From: Strigops habroptila
Taxonomy: Eukaryota > Chordata > Aves > Psittaciformes > Psittacidae
Direction: 5' to 3'
DNA length: 64,000 bases
NCBI RefSeq assembly: GCF_004027225.2
Contig: NC_044278.2
Span: 61,888,243-61,952,242, forward strand
Below the pieces are notes generated by a model that was given only the letters and a program-made list of their open reading frames with translations, searched no databases and was not told the origin of the DNA. This document shows, one piece after another, positions 50,068-63,036 of the stretch. The translations under genes were made by a program, and so were the position numbers. The stretch's first letter is position 1. Each line of letters begins with the position of its first letter.

Positions 50068-50875
50068 CCTCCTCTCCTCTCTTCTCCCCTCTTCTCCTCT
50101 CCTGTCTCCTCTCCTCTCCTCCCTTCTCCTCTCCTCTCCTCTCTCCTCTCCTCTTCTCTCCTCTCTCCTCTCCTCTCTCTCCTCCCTTCCCCTCCCATCT
50201 CCTCTCCTCTCCTGTCTCTTCTCGTCTCCCCTTCTCGTCTCCCCTTCTCTCTCCTCTCCTCTCCTCTCCTCTCCTCTCCTCTCCTCTCCTCTCCTCTCCT
50301 CTCCTCTCCTCTCCTCTCCTCTCCTCTCCTCTCCTCTCCTCTCCTCTCCTCTCCTCTCCTCTCCTCTCCTCTCCTCTCCTCTCCTCTCCTCTCCCTCTCC
50401 TCTCCTCTCCCTCTTCTCTCTTCTCCCCTCCTCTCCTCTCTCCTCTCCTCTTCTCTCTTCTCTCCTCTCCTCTCTCTCCTCCCTTCCCCTCCCATCTCCT
50501 CTCCTCTCCTGTCTCTTCTCGTCTCCCCTTCTCTCTCCTCTCCTCTCCTCTCCTCTCCTCTCCTCTCCTCTCCTCTCCTCTCCTCTCCTCTCCTCTCCTC
50601 TCCTCTCCTCTCCTCTCCTCTCCTCTCCTCTCCTCTCCTCTCCTCTCCTCTCCTCTCCTCTCCTCTCCTCTCCTCTCCTCTCCTCTCCTCTCCTCTCTCC
50701 TCTCTTCCCCTCCCATCTCCTCTCCTCTCCTGTCTCTTCTCCTCCCCTCCCTTCTCCTCTCCTCTCCTGTCTCCTGTCTCCTCTCTTCTCCTCTCCCCTC
50801 TCCTCTTCTCCCCTCTCCTCCCCTGCCCTCCCCTTCCCTCCCCTCTCATCTTTTCTCTTGTCCTCTCCTCTCCTC
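50068..50875. repeat. Polypyrimidine satellite, (CTCCT)n with variants
   Basis: About 810 bp are nearly all C and T on the plus strand, with only rare G or A. Two almost perfect CTCCT arrays, 50251-50394 (about 29 units) and 50535-50696 (about 32 units), are separated and flanked by degenerate blocks. The complementary strand is AGGAG-type purine and gives two long Glu/Arg/Gly-rich open frames, which are artefacts of the repeat. Confidence 0.95.
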
Positions 50876-53800
50876 GGTATGTTTTTACCACTCTCATTAG
50901 AGTGGAATGTGAATGCCTTCTAACCATGCATTAAATGATACCTCTAGGAGCTCTCATATCTGGTTTGCTGTCTTCCCTTATCATCTCCCCAGGGCAAGAT
51001 GGGTATCTGCAATGTTTTGGTAGAGCCTTTTTTTAGATATACATGCTGTTCTGTGTTTATATTAGATTAGACAGGTTGAAGAAGTACACTTCATACTCAC
51101 CGTGGATGACAACGCATTCGTGCAATTCCAAATGTCATCTTAGTTGTTTGCTCTATTTATTTCAACACTTGTTTTTCACATTATTTGTGGCTTTAACTCC
51201 CTTACCCCTAACACCAGCTGCTTCACACTTCCATAGTTCTGTATGAACTACTTTTGTAATGATATATTAACAATTGCAGAGCATTCCTGTTCCAATCACA
51301 AGTCAGTGTCCCCCTTGCAATTCTGGGTGGGTTTTTTTGTTGAAAATGACTTTTTAACATTGTTATTGCTCCGATCTGGCTTATACTACCCGCATGCAAA
51401 GAGCTGCATCAGCACAACCTAGAGGGACAGGATTAGCAGCTGGGCTGGGGGATGAAGTGGGAAATTCTTCAGCTGCTTTCACTGCCAAAGGAAACACACT
51501 GTGTACCTCCACCATCAGCACATGGTTACCAAGCTTTTTTTAAAAAGAAAAACAAAGAAAATAGAAAAAAGGAACAAACAAAACCCCCGCGATGCAGGAG
51601 ATGTGTCATATGCAGTAGTGTGGGGTAGAGGACAGCTACCTTGAGTCTGGTCCTGTGGTGAGGTTTCTGCATGATGAGTCTCTTGCATAAGCTTCTGTTT
51701 CTGAAGAACATTTGCTGCACTGGGTTATGTGGCAAAGAACATGTATCCTGGTCATTTGGTGCGAGGTGACATGAAACGGGGACATCATTCACTGTGTTGT
51801 ACTGTTCCCTATAAGCAATTGTATGGTCAGAGTCCATGCCCCTAATTCCCAGATCTGAATGGAAGGCAGAGGGAAAACCCTCACATTCCTGGTGATCAGC
51901 ATGATGTCCAATTCCTTGTCCCATGAGCTCTCTCTAAAATCTCACTCATAGATTGCCAGAAGAAATGTCCTGAGAACACTGGCACAATGGTGGACATTGC
52001 AGAACTGTCTCAGCCAGAGCAGGCCAGCCAGTCTGTGTATTCCAGTGCAGCTATTCTAGCGTGGACTGCTTGTTACACCAAATTTATGCAGATGAGCTGT
52101 GCTGATATAAGCACTTTAACAAGAGTGTGGTTTCACCCATGCTTGGGGGCTGCGCTGCTCTGACTTGAACTTCTCTAATTGCACTGATGCGAAAACCATG
52201 TACAGGCGAGCCCCAAGATCCTCAAATCTCAGGGACTTGTTTTTGACTCACAGCCATGCTGAAGAAAGGCAAGACTGTGCTTGTTTAGACAGCAGATGAA
52301 AGTTGTCATACTAGAAATACCATTATGGCAAGATTAGCAGTGTGTGGAACTTGTAATAATTAGTTACCGTACCAGCACATAAATAAAGACAAATTGCTGA
52401 CAAAAAGCTTTTATATATTTGCTGTAAATAAAAGTAAAGATAATGGGTGTTTCCAAAACAAGGAGGAGGTATGACAGTTTTTGTTTGACCTATGACACAT
52501 CCCATGGGATGAATATTTTTTCCTCGGGAGGATTATGATAAAATTCCCATGGTGGGTCACTCTGGCTGTTTTATTAGAATTTAGCCAAACATCTGCAGGA
52601 TATCAAGCTTCAATGTATACAGATTAAATCAGTTCTGGAAAAGATATCAGCACTCTCCTGCAAAGCATTAAAAAGGAGGCGTTCTTTATGAGCTTGGCAA
52701 AAAAGCACAAAGTATTGAATTAATTCTTGTAATTTAGGGAAGGGGCGTGTATATTATTTTTGTCAAAGAATTTAAAACAAGATTAATCTGAAGAACAACA
52801 AATGCTCTTGGTAAACAGCACAAGGACAGTCCTAGACCCTGCTCAGGGCGTGTATTCAGCAGCTGGTGGGCATGAAGGGTACTTTATTATACATGCCGTG
52901 GTTTTACCCCAGTGCTGTGAGTATGAGCTACCCAGGGCTGTGTGTTTGAAGCATGCAGCCCTGTCCCTTGTGGCTTGTGGCTGGCCCTGGAGCACAGCCC
53001 CATGCACCAGCGCTGGCCTGCAGAGCATCTGTTCCTCTCTCCCGCTGACAAACTTCATTTTAGATTCAAGCCAAAGGACACCAAAGGCCACATTTCCTCC
53101 TTTGTTGTTCCTGCATAAATATTTCCTAAACCAGTATCTTGAAAAATGTATTTCAGCCTCATCTGGCTGATTTGGCAGACATCCCGACAGGTGTACAAAC
53201 ATGGGGCTGCAGTGTAGGGGCACGAGCGGAACCAAAACACAGCTGGCAAAAGTATGGCACTTAACAAGCAATGCTTCTACCAGGACAAGAAAATTGAATG
53301 GCTGGTGCGAACTTCAGTATCATGACCACATGTGTACTACTCTTTCAGCTAACTACATTGCCCATGAAAAGTCTCAGATGGGATGGGCCCTTTGCCACAA
53401 CCTATGCCTGTGCCCAATGCCTGCATGTGCGTGCAGCAGGTCTGCTTTGCATGGATTATCTTCTATAGCCTGAAGACTGTAATCAGTGAGACAGGCTTCC
53501 TGCAAAGTTGCATACGAGTTTCCAAATGACACACCCCACAAAGACTATCTGTCATGTCTCCACAAGATTTACAGACGTTTTCTACGCAGCTATAACCTTC
53601 GAAGGTAGAGTCCCTGCATTCCCAAAGGCACACAGGGCTGTCCACAACCACAAGTACAATCATATGTTCATTTTTTCCAGCTATTTTAAAAGTAAACAGA
53701 CTCTAGAATTACTTTCAATGAAGCTGTAGGTTTGAAGAGTTTGAGCACCATGTGGTAAATGCAGCTGGTACGAATATCATGTTATAAAGATGCTATAATT

Positions 53801-55456
53801 TTTATGAGTTTGCCATTATCCATTCTGGCTGTAAGGAGTTAAATCAGAGGTGGGTAACTGGAGGGAAAAAAGCAGGAAAGGCAATGATGGCAAGGCAAGG
53901 TGAAGTTCAGCTGACACCACAAGCCCACTGCAAAACAGTAGGAATGCTGCGGGTGCAGAACGACCTGGTGAATGCCCACCTGGTGAGAACCCAGATCTAG
54001 GAGCTAGGACAGAAAAGGACCAAAACCCAAAAGGTGCTGGCCTGTCAAAGAAGCCAGGTGGATGGTCTGTGTTTAAGCAGAATTGTCCACACCGCCTGGT
54101 GTTGACTTCTTGGGAGAAACACCCATAATAAAGGGTGACTCTGAACTCGACGATAAGAGCAACCGAACCAAAAATATCTTGCCAAAGCCTCATAGGAGAG
54201 ACTAACTTAATGAGGAATGCATGCATGGGCTTCGTTCCATTCATCCCCAATTCTGCACTCCATGTCTCTTTGGATGAGTAAATAGTGCTTTATTTCAATG
54301 AATTTTGTGTTTGGATCACTTTGGCGGGCAATCATCTCCTCTCCCTCCTTACACGTTTTGGGTTGGTTCTTCACTGGATGCCTGTGTCCCCTTTGCAGCT
54401 GGGAGAGGGAGGGCACGGTTTCCAGGAGGAAGCAGCCCTCCATCCCCGAGGCCTGGCCCAAGAGTGCCCAAGCTGTCTCCTGATGGTACCTGACACTCTC
54501 CACCGAATGAGGAGGAACCTGGACAACAGTCTCAGGCCACACAGCTAAAGCAAAACAAGATGTCATCTGCCCTCGGTATCAGCCAGACTCTCTGAAGACA
54601 GAGGCTGATGAGTGCCGCGAAGAGCTGGGCCTGTTGGATTGACAGCCCTGGTAAAGGATGTGAGGAGGAGAGGCAGGAAAGTGCCCCAAAGGCACAGATC
54701 TACCCTGGTGAGACCCTCAAAGAGAAGTATCTGTGAAGAGTGCTGGTGTCCCTGCACACACCTTCTCCTGGTGCCTCAGCTGGCTTTAGGAGAAATAAGT
54801 GACCATTTGAAATACACATTAAACCATAAGCCAGTAAATATGGCTGGGGTTTTTTGGGGGGTTTTAGGTTTTTTCTGACCAGAGTATTTTGCCGTGGTTT
54901 TACATACACAAATAAATGTTACCTGAACCTTGTGTAAATTTGGTATTGCCTGCAGTGATTAAATTCATGCTTGTCATCATTGTTTAAATGACCATGCCAC
55001 CATAATCAAATATGTAAAATGATTCATGCTATCTCAGATTGGTGAATTAAGAAAGCATCATAGTTTCCAAACACAGATTAGAGAGGCAGATGTGTTTTTT
55101 TAAAAAAAACATTGCAATGTGGCAGGGGGAGTGTACAGTAGAATAATAAAACCAAGTAATACAAAGAAATGCAAGATTTATGATTCTTAAAGGATTCTCA
55201 CGATTCTTCCTTGACAGAATCACTGTAATCAAACTGCTCACTCGTAAATGCCTTTCCTTGGGCTCAGCTCAGCTGCACCCAAAACAAGACCTGGCTATGT
55301 GCAAGCAGGTTGGCCTAGAGACACATGTAGCTCTTTACTCAGAGCTCAGACCTAGCAGGAGCTTACTTGAAGATGGGCTGAGCACTGCTCTCTATGCTTG
55401 CATGGCTTATTATAGCTGAATATCATGACTACACTCTGTACAATCACAGAATCTAA
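50876..55456. other. Intergenic, no gene recognised
   Basis: Several open frames of 120-145 codons occur at 51526-51924 (minus), 52802-53170 (plus) and 53816-54250 (minus), none with a recognisable domain. The stretch near 53.82-54.20 kb contains AATAAAGGGTGACTCTGAAC and might be a worn LTR, but no terminal repeats can be shown. T runs and G runs lie near 54850-54875. Confidence 0.5.
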
Positions 55457-55565
55457 GGGCTTTGAGGAACCTGGTCTAGTGGAAGGTGTCCCTGCCCATG
55501 GCAGGGGTTTTGGAACCAGATGATCTTTAAGCTCCCTTCCAACCCAAACCATTCTGTGATTCTAG
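55457..55565 (+). mobile_element. CR1 non-LTR retroposon, short 3' fragment
   Basis: Contains CCTGGTCTAGTGGAAGGTGT, CCCTGCCCATGGCAGGGG, TAGATGATCTTTAA-like sequence and CCAACCCAAACCATTCTGTG, ending ATTCTAG. This is the last ~110 bp of a CR1 in the same orientation as the copy at 47.5 kb. It is closer to the remembered consensus than that copy. Confidence 0.88.
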
Positions 55566-58500
55566 GTGTGTAGTGCAGCATGAATGAACAGAGAAAGTGT
55601 TTTGAACTTCTGCTCCACCAGAGATCCACATTCCAGAGAATCGGTTTATCATCAGGACCCACCAATGTGTCAGCCTGACCGCTCCAGCCCACACCTCTTG
55701 CATAGTCAATGCCTTGTATGCCACTGGTGACTCAGGGCAGGTGGCAGAGATAATACTGTCAACCTCAATTGTTAATGTCAGAAATCATGTCCCACCAAAA
55801 ATAATCTGAAAATACAAGGACATGAACTCAGCTCGCCTGCAGAGTTTTTAACTACTCATGCATCACATACGACAGCAAAAACAACAACTCTAACTGTATT
55901 GCTGTGACATTTGAGAACCGCCAGACACATTAACAATTGCATTTGGAGACCAGCAATTTTACTCTGCTCCACCCAAGAAACTGGAACAGCACTATTTGCG
56001 GTCATGATTATTCTTAGCTAAGTTGCCATGGAACAAAGCCTGGTTAATCCTAATGGACTGATTCAGGAACAATCTCTCTTTCTAATCTTATTGCCTAATT
56101 CTTCATTTCCATTAGGCTAGTATTTATCCAAGATATAAGAGCAGCAAGATTTTCAAGGAGTCATCATTTCACAATGTCAAGCGGAGCAGTATGGTCCTCT
56201 TACTAAGAATAATAAAGGATGTTTTTGTTTCTCTATGAAGGAGGCATAGCGAAGAATTTTTCCTTCCAGAAGCAGATTAAATCTCCATTGAATTTTCCTT
56301 GAATTCATAGGATCCAGTACACATGAACTCACATGTTCCTTTGAGCCTTGGAAATTACAAACATTCAGTCAGCGATACCTTCTCATTTGCCAGCCAAATT
56401 AATGTTTTGGAGAATGTGTGTATAATAAGACAGATGGGCTGTTAAAGGAAGGTTTGGGTTTTGTTTCCCTGATGTCAGCTTCACAGCACCTTGCTTCTAT
56501 CACCTGAGCACTAGTCTGACCTCTTCTATTTACCAATAGCAATACATAACATTAATTTCAAATACCCCATAACTCCCCTGGAAACTAGGCAAGGACTGGA
56601 ATGCAGGAAGCCCAGCAGTACAGCAGGAGTCTACCCCATGCCACCACCAAGTTCATGGGGTAAAAGCTCATGCTATGTCCACTCACTCAGTTCCTGCAGG
56701 CTGTGCCATACAAGTTTATTGCGAGATTCTCACAATAGCTAACTCATATATTGTGACACAGCTCTTAAGAGCAAGGTGTGTGCAGATGCATGTGTATGTG
56801 TGCCTAAGTACCATGGTGAGAGGTGAATTCTTCCTGGGTTTTTTTGAGAATTAATATTGCAGGAATTTAATCATGGTCAGGTAGTGGAAAGGATACTGGG
56901 GAAAAGAATGCCATTCATGCTTCCAGTCTGTCTCATACAGAAATACATACACAAAGACCCCCTTGAATACATCCCTGGAAAAAATCATGCAAGCTTCCTG
57001 CATACAGAGCTAAGCTTGCAGTGATTAAAGCCACAGCAATATTTCCTTTAAAAGAAATAGCACCATAAGGTCACTGCAGACACCACCACTCTGTTGTCTG
57101 CTAGGGATTATGGGGAACAATGTAATTTAATTCTAAAGTACCTCCTCACTTGAATAAATTTGAGAAAGATATCAAAGCCAGCCCTGATAATAGAGGTATT
57201 CAAAGCAACTGTTTTGATGAAACAGATGGTAACCGTAATTAACTTTGGCATTTTCTCCCATAAACCACATAGTTTTACCTCAATTAGCTGTCCTTTTCTT
57301 TTTTTTTTAATTAAACAAACCCACTTGCATCTATCTAATCAGGAACCAGTTTATATCCAAATAATAAAATAGCCAGTTTTAAGCAATCTGGACAGGCTAC
57401 AGCCCAGCCCAACAGCTACCAAAGGCTCCAGTACCCACTTTCTCCTTGCTGCGTGGCTCCAGCACTGGCAGCCCTGGTGCAGCCTGGTCTGCAGTAACCA
57501 GCTCCCTTGCACCCCAGGAGCCTTCCACTATGCTGGACTCATATCTGTTTGTTTAAGTGTAAAGAATTCATCCTGCAGCTGCTGCAAAACAATGTAAACT
57601 AGGCTGTGCAAGCCAGCAGTTTGATTTTCTGCATTATTTATCAGCAAAACTGGAATCTTCACTTCACTATTTGGACGTAAACGTGCCAACATAAACCCGA
57701 GCAGATAAGCTATTCCAGTTCTGTTGTAAATGCATAGGTATTTGAATCCTTCCTTGCTGCTGCAAAAACACAATGAAGGCTATGCCAGCAATCCCGCCTA
57801 AGATCATTTATCACACTTGTCAGTTTGTCTTGCAGCAGGAAATAATTACTCAAAAGTAGCATTTTCTTCCAAGTGATGTGACCGTGTTTGAGGACCATTT
57901 CTAATACAATTAAAACATCCCTGCAACTTCACCTGTGTTTCTTTAGCGAGAAGTTAAACTTCAAAGGATTTCTCACTGACAGGTTTGAAAGATCGAATCA
58001 TGGAAGTCTTCTGACTTCTTCCTCCTGATGTTTTGTGCAACATCTTAGTGTGGATGTGTACTACAGAAGTCTGAAAGTGAGGGAAATAAGGACTTTGATT
58101 GTTTTTTATTGTAAATGAAGCTGGAAGGTTCCCATGGCTGAGGCAGTATGTTTGTGTTTGCCCCTACATTCAATGACATTACAACCACTTCAAGGCCAAG
58201 CTGGTCCTTTGGCTTATCCTGTTTCATCGCTGCCTGGAGTAATGAGTGCAGTGAGAAAAAATGCTGGAGCCAGCCCAGACCACAGCGAGTCAATGTAAAG
58301 TAATGAAGGACAGAAGTTTCAGGGTTTGTTTGTCTTTCATATCTGTAAACAGCTTTCGCCTCAGTAAGGCAAATAGTGCACGACCCCACTCAGGCAAAAT
58401 TCCTGAGGATTTCAAGGGGAAAACTAACTGCAGATGAGCAGGCTGCATCTGAAGGCAGTGTTTTGGAGCACAGCCACTGTCTTGCTGCCCATCAATAGCC

Positions 58501-61500
58501 AAGAAAGCGCTGTCAATGCTGGCAGTGGAAACGTCCTAAACCAGGGTAAGTCAGGCCGGCAGCACCACCGCCCTGCAGGCAGATCTCCTACAGCAGTGCC
58601 GGCCACACCTGGATTTGTATTTTCAGATTTCCCGCTTGCAGGCTGCCCCCTCTCTGCTCAGACCTGCAGAAGCTTAACCTGGGCCTAAATTTGGCTTCTC
58701 ACGTGCATCTTTTCCATCTCACTGGCTCCCTCCGGCGCATTTCTGTGTGACTGTGGAGCACGCGCTGCCCTCCCCTGTGTAGCTTTGGGTGAGAAGCTGT
58801 GCCAGGGTCTTTTGCGAAAGCAGCGGGGGCCAGCTGCAAATGCTGCACCATCAGGACTTGAGGGGAGTGCTCGTGGCCGTGCTCCACCCTGTCAGCTTCT
58901 GGCCATCAACAGGCCTGAGATTTTAAACCCTATCACAGCCAGAGGCTGCATCTCTGTTGTGTACACCAGCCACTGTGGACTGTATGTAAATTCTCTTTGC
59001 ACTTGCAGAGCTTATCCCCGGCACGGGTCCCCTGCATAGGCTGGCGTTAGGCGGTTTTGAGTGCAGCCCATCTCCTCAATACCACCACGAGAAGGGCAAG
59101 CTTCCTCTGTAATTCCCTTAGCATTTTTTTCTGATCAAGATAAGAGAAATAGAGACCTAGGGAACAAAAAGAGTGACTATTTTTTGAGATAAATATTTTA
59201 AACATCCTTGTAAATAATGCACATGCTATGGGAATGGGATAACTGCACAGCAGGGAGGGGTGTCAAAGAAAAAAGTGCTTCAAAACAGAGGACGCCAGAT
59301 ACCAAGGAAATCAGCCTTAGGAGGGCCAAAACTAATTCACTGTAATAAGGAGAAGAGCCTGGAGTCACTTCTGAACCTATCATTGATGTATTATTATTCC
59401 ATATGTGTATTTAACATGTTTTAAAACTATGCCTTAAGGCGGATCTACTAATAAATTGCTCTGTAGCTCCCTCTAATGGATAACTTTACCAAAACTGGGT
59501 TCAGGGGAGCAGCAAACAGTAAGGAGATATAAGAGCACTTGGTGCAACGTAAAATCAGTATTTTTGTGGTGGAATAGTTGTCATGTGCCCAAACCCACAA
59601 CGCTGTTATCACTCCCCATCCATCTGTTGTTTTATTTTTATCTCGGAAGATATTACAGCTCTTCTTAAAAGAGCTTAAAGGAATAACGAACTAAGTCGAA
59701 AGGCAAAGGGCCCCACAGACCCAGTGGGGTGGAAGAAGCACAGAAGCCAGGAAGGCTGCAGGAAGCTGCAGGGTAGCAGCCACTCTGCATCCTGCATCCC
59801 AAATCCCAAATCCCCCGGGAGGCTGCACCATCCAGGCACAGACTGTGCCCAGAAACACAGGCCCCGCGTGGGGCACACCACCACCTAGAGAGCCTAACCA
59901 TGCTTTATAATCCTTTTGTTAGCCTAAGAGCAAAGCATTAGCTCTAACAAGGTTTGTAGCCTAGGAGGCGGTGGGCACCTTCCCTACTACTCCCTGCCTG
60001 GCTTCCCGGCACAAAGCCAGGCAGCCGGTGTTCTTGTGAACAAGCTGATGAACTCAACTCACCACCAAATTTCTTCGCAGCTACAGCAGAGGTACTGCCT
60101 ACATAAGAAATGTGTTGCTAAACCCACAGCAAATTAAACGAACCTCATAATAAGGAGACTAAAAAAATGAATGACGTGATATAGTAATGCACAAACATCA
60201 AATATCAGAGTATAGGATCATTTTAAATATGACTGCATAATCTTTTCTAACACTTTGCACTCCTAGAGCTGCAGCTAACACCACAGAGACTAGCACAATC
60301 AAAAGAGGGGAAAGCCTGTTCAGTTTCCAGTTCTAAAAATTGTTTTAGCTCCGAGATCCTCAGGAAATCAGACATGAGAGAAAGCTGTAACCAAACAAGC
60401 TCTTACATATGAACAAGTGATACCAGTAAAAGCCACATTTGCACGCACATACTGATTTCTGTCCAACGTATATTTATTTCACATGCATACCAGGACCATT
60501 TAGTTTGCTTAAGGGTTTATTTGTGTCAACTACAGTTGACACAACCTGCAGTTAGCCATAACAATGTTGGGTTTTTTTTTTTTAGAAAAAAGGTGGTAAT
60601 ATTCCATATTGTCAATTATTTCTAATGCTGACTGAAACCAAGATGCTGTTTTAGAAGCAGAGGAAGAGCAAAAATAAACAGTAGGCTTGGTAGAGGGGAA
60701 AACAGTATTTCATAGTTCTAATCTTGGGTTTAATCCCTCCAGAAATAATGAATTCATACAGCAAAATATTTGAACTTTAAGGAACAGCATTTAACATTCT
60801 AATACACGTTGATTTGCCTCACAGTGATGTAGAAAACACTTCCTTTAACAGGGAAGCCTGTAGCCCACCTGATACAAGCCCCAAACTTGCATCAGACAGT
60901 GGCAGGCTCTGAAGGAACCTAAGGTGACCTGTGGTGAAGGACTCATTCAGACAGGAATATTTTGGTCCACATAAGCAACACATGAGGGTGTGCATGCTCT
61001 TTCACTAAGAGATAGGTAATTAACATCTCATCAGGTAACTAACTACTCAGCCCTACCTGACTTTTTTTGCCCCTTCTGGATGTTAACATCGTCTGCACCA
61101 CAGCAGGATGCTTCATTTAACCGTAAACCCAGGCACTTACAAATTATTCTGTTAAAATAAATATTTACAGTCAAAACTTTTTTACAGCCTAGTTTCTGCT
61201 TTAGAAACCGTAGAGGTGAACAGTTCAACAAAAATAAGTTAGGGAACAGTGCACAGATGAAGGGAGATGGGCAGCTGAGAGCAGCAGCAGAGAGGTGATT
61301 ATGTTATCTCTCTAGCGCACATACAGTCTCCATGGAAAATCCTGTGTCCCATCTGTGAGGCCATAGTACCAATACATGTGTTACTGACATGCTGAGACAT
61401 TACTTCAACTGCAGGGCTGATTTCTTCCGAACTCTTTATTTGGCCATTACCAGCATCCTCATTCTCCAGAACAAAACATCACAGGATGTCATGGGCAACT

Positions 61501-61579
61501 CAGGTCTTAGAAACTCATGTGGCTGTAAGTATTGTGTTTGCATGGCAAGGTGTGTGTATGTGTGTAGGGCCTAAATGGG
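55566..61579. other. Intergenic, no gene recognised
   Basis: Mixed AT-rich DNA with two less AT-rich patches (58.42-59.06 and 59.69-60.05 kb). A minus-strand frame at 57528-57773 has protein-like composition but no identified family. A strong donor-like GGTAAGT lies at 58544-58550 on the plus strand. None of this amounts to a supported gene. Confidence 0.5.
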
Positions 61580-61810
61580 GGCTCCTATGAGAAGCTGCTA
61601 GAAGCTTCCCCTATGTCTGATGGAGCCAGTGCCAGCCAGCTCCAAAACAGGCCCACCACTGGTCAAGGCCATCAGTGATGGTGACTACCTCTGGGATAAC
61701 ATATTTAAGAAAGGGGAAAAGTTGCTGCACAACAGCAACTGCAGAAGAGAAAGGAGTGAGAATACATGAGACAAACAGCCCTGCAGACACCAAGGTCAGC
61801 GAAGAAGGAC
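61580..61810 (+). mobile_element. Fragment of an avian LTR-type interspersed repeat
   Basis: The stretch with AAGCTGCTAGAAGCTTCCCC, CCAGTGCCAGCCAGCTCC, CTCTGGGATAACATATTTAA, AGTTGCTGCACAACAGCAA and CCCTGCAGACACCAAGGTCA agrees with a high-copy bird repeat I remember, probably derived from an endogenous retrovirus LTR. It is partial at both ends and carries no coding region. The family name cannot be fixed from memory. Confidence 0.5.
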
Positions 61811-62587
61811 CTTCCATTGAGCCTTCTCCATGAAAAGGACTAAAATCTGTGTCCTTCCAAGCACACACGGAAGAGATTTCTCTCCAAGGATGGGGATCAT
61901 ATAAAAGAAAGTGCCATTTTCACTGACATCTTGCCTGAAAGTTTATGCCTAGAAGCATGTTCTAAATCACACATAGAAACTATTAAAGTAATATTCTTTA
62001 AAATTTCAGAGAATCTTAAAATTATTGTATTATACCCAAGTATGTAACAAAGATATAATGCAACATCAAGAAATTATTTCACTATGCTTTCATGAATATG
62101 TATTATTTGCCATTGCAAGAAATAATGTTTTCAATTACTTGGGAAGCAGAGAAAACTAACCCTCACAGACTTCTGTGCTGTCGTGAGTAAATTACTTCTC
62201 CTGGATTTTAGTTAAATTCACTCTTTCTACACTGAACTGCAGCCACAGGAAAAAGTAGTAAGTCTCAGAGTGCATTCAAGTTCTTTATATTACACACAGG
62301 AGGAAGTTAACTCCTTCTTAACTCCCTGACATTTTAAAAAATAATGTTGAAAAACTAGAGACATTTTTTAGATATTGTATAGATTTATGTTATTGATACT
62401 TATATATTATATTACATTATACATTTTATATCTAATTTTTCAGTGTTAATTATACATAGGATGCTTATGTTTGTGATCTTTAGAGATAACTGATCAAGAT
62501 CCATGTGACAACCCTGGCAGGGTAAAACTATTAATCAAAAAGCAATTTTTTTTACTTCTCTTTTGACTGAGAAATCCCTAAGAAACT

Positions 62588-62620
62588 GGGGTGGGTAGGT
62601 GGGTGGGGGTGTGTGTGTGT
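62588..62620 (+). repeat. G-quadruplex motif followed by a (GT)n run
   Basis: Four G-tracts (GGGG, GGG, GGG, GGGGG at 62588, 62593, 62601 and 62605) with loops of 1, 5 and 1 bases fit the standard quadruplex pattern. A (TG)5-type run follows directly. Confidence 0.75.
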
Positions 62621-62954
62621 GAGGGTGGTGTTGGTTGGTTTTTTTTCTTTAAATACATGTTAAACCAAGTCATGTAAGCCTACAGGAAAGAAAATGCAAA
62701 GTATTATATTGTGAAAGATTCATATAATTCCATATTTTAAAAGTACACAATCACTTCTGAAGTCTATTACAAAGCACATACAGAAAGGTTAGAACTCAGG
62801 TAGAACCCTACACCCTCCATCTATTTGATTTTCAGTTTCATACTCACTTTCCCAAATTTTGCATTCTCCAAGTTTTAAACTGATTTATCTAGATCCGATA
62901 CTCTTCTGAACAATCTTTCTCATTCCCCATAGAAAGTAAGCAACAAAAATATTC

Positions 62955-62992
62955 TTATATATACTTATATATATATACATATGCTTATATAT
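62955..62992. repeat. TA-rich dinucleotide tract
   Basis: Imperfect TATATA units with interspersed C and G. Simple repeat with no associated element. Confidence 0.65.
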
Positions 62993-63036
62993 GGTTACAT
63001 GTACTTCAGAAAAGCAATTATTTGACCAAAACTTAC

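Noticed and set aside
50051..50927. Two long Glu/Arg/Gly-rich minus-strand open frames (221 and 289 codons)
   Set aside because: They are the purine strand of the CTCCT satellite read as protein. No stops can arise from the repeat unit, and there is no non-repeat coding sequence.
59468..59480. CTCF-like CTCCCTCTAATGG
   Set aside because: Only a partial match to the CTCF core, and no support from context.
59665..59901. Three overlapping minus-strand frames of 61-78 codons
   Set aside because: Several frames open at once in a GC-richer patch, with Cys/Trp-rich composition and no family. Most likely chance.
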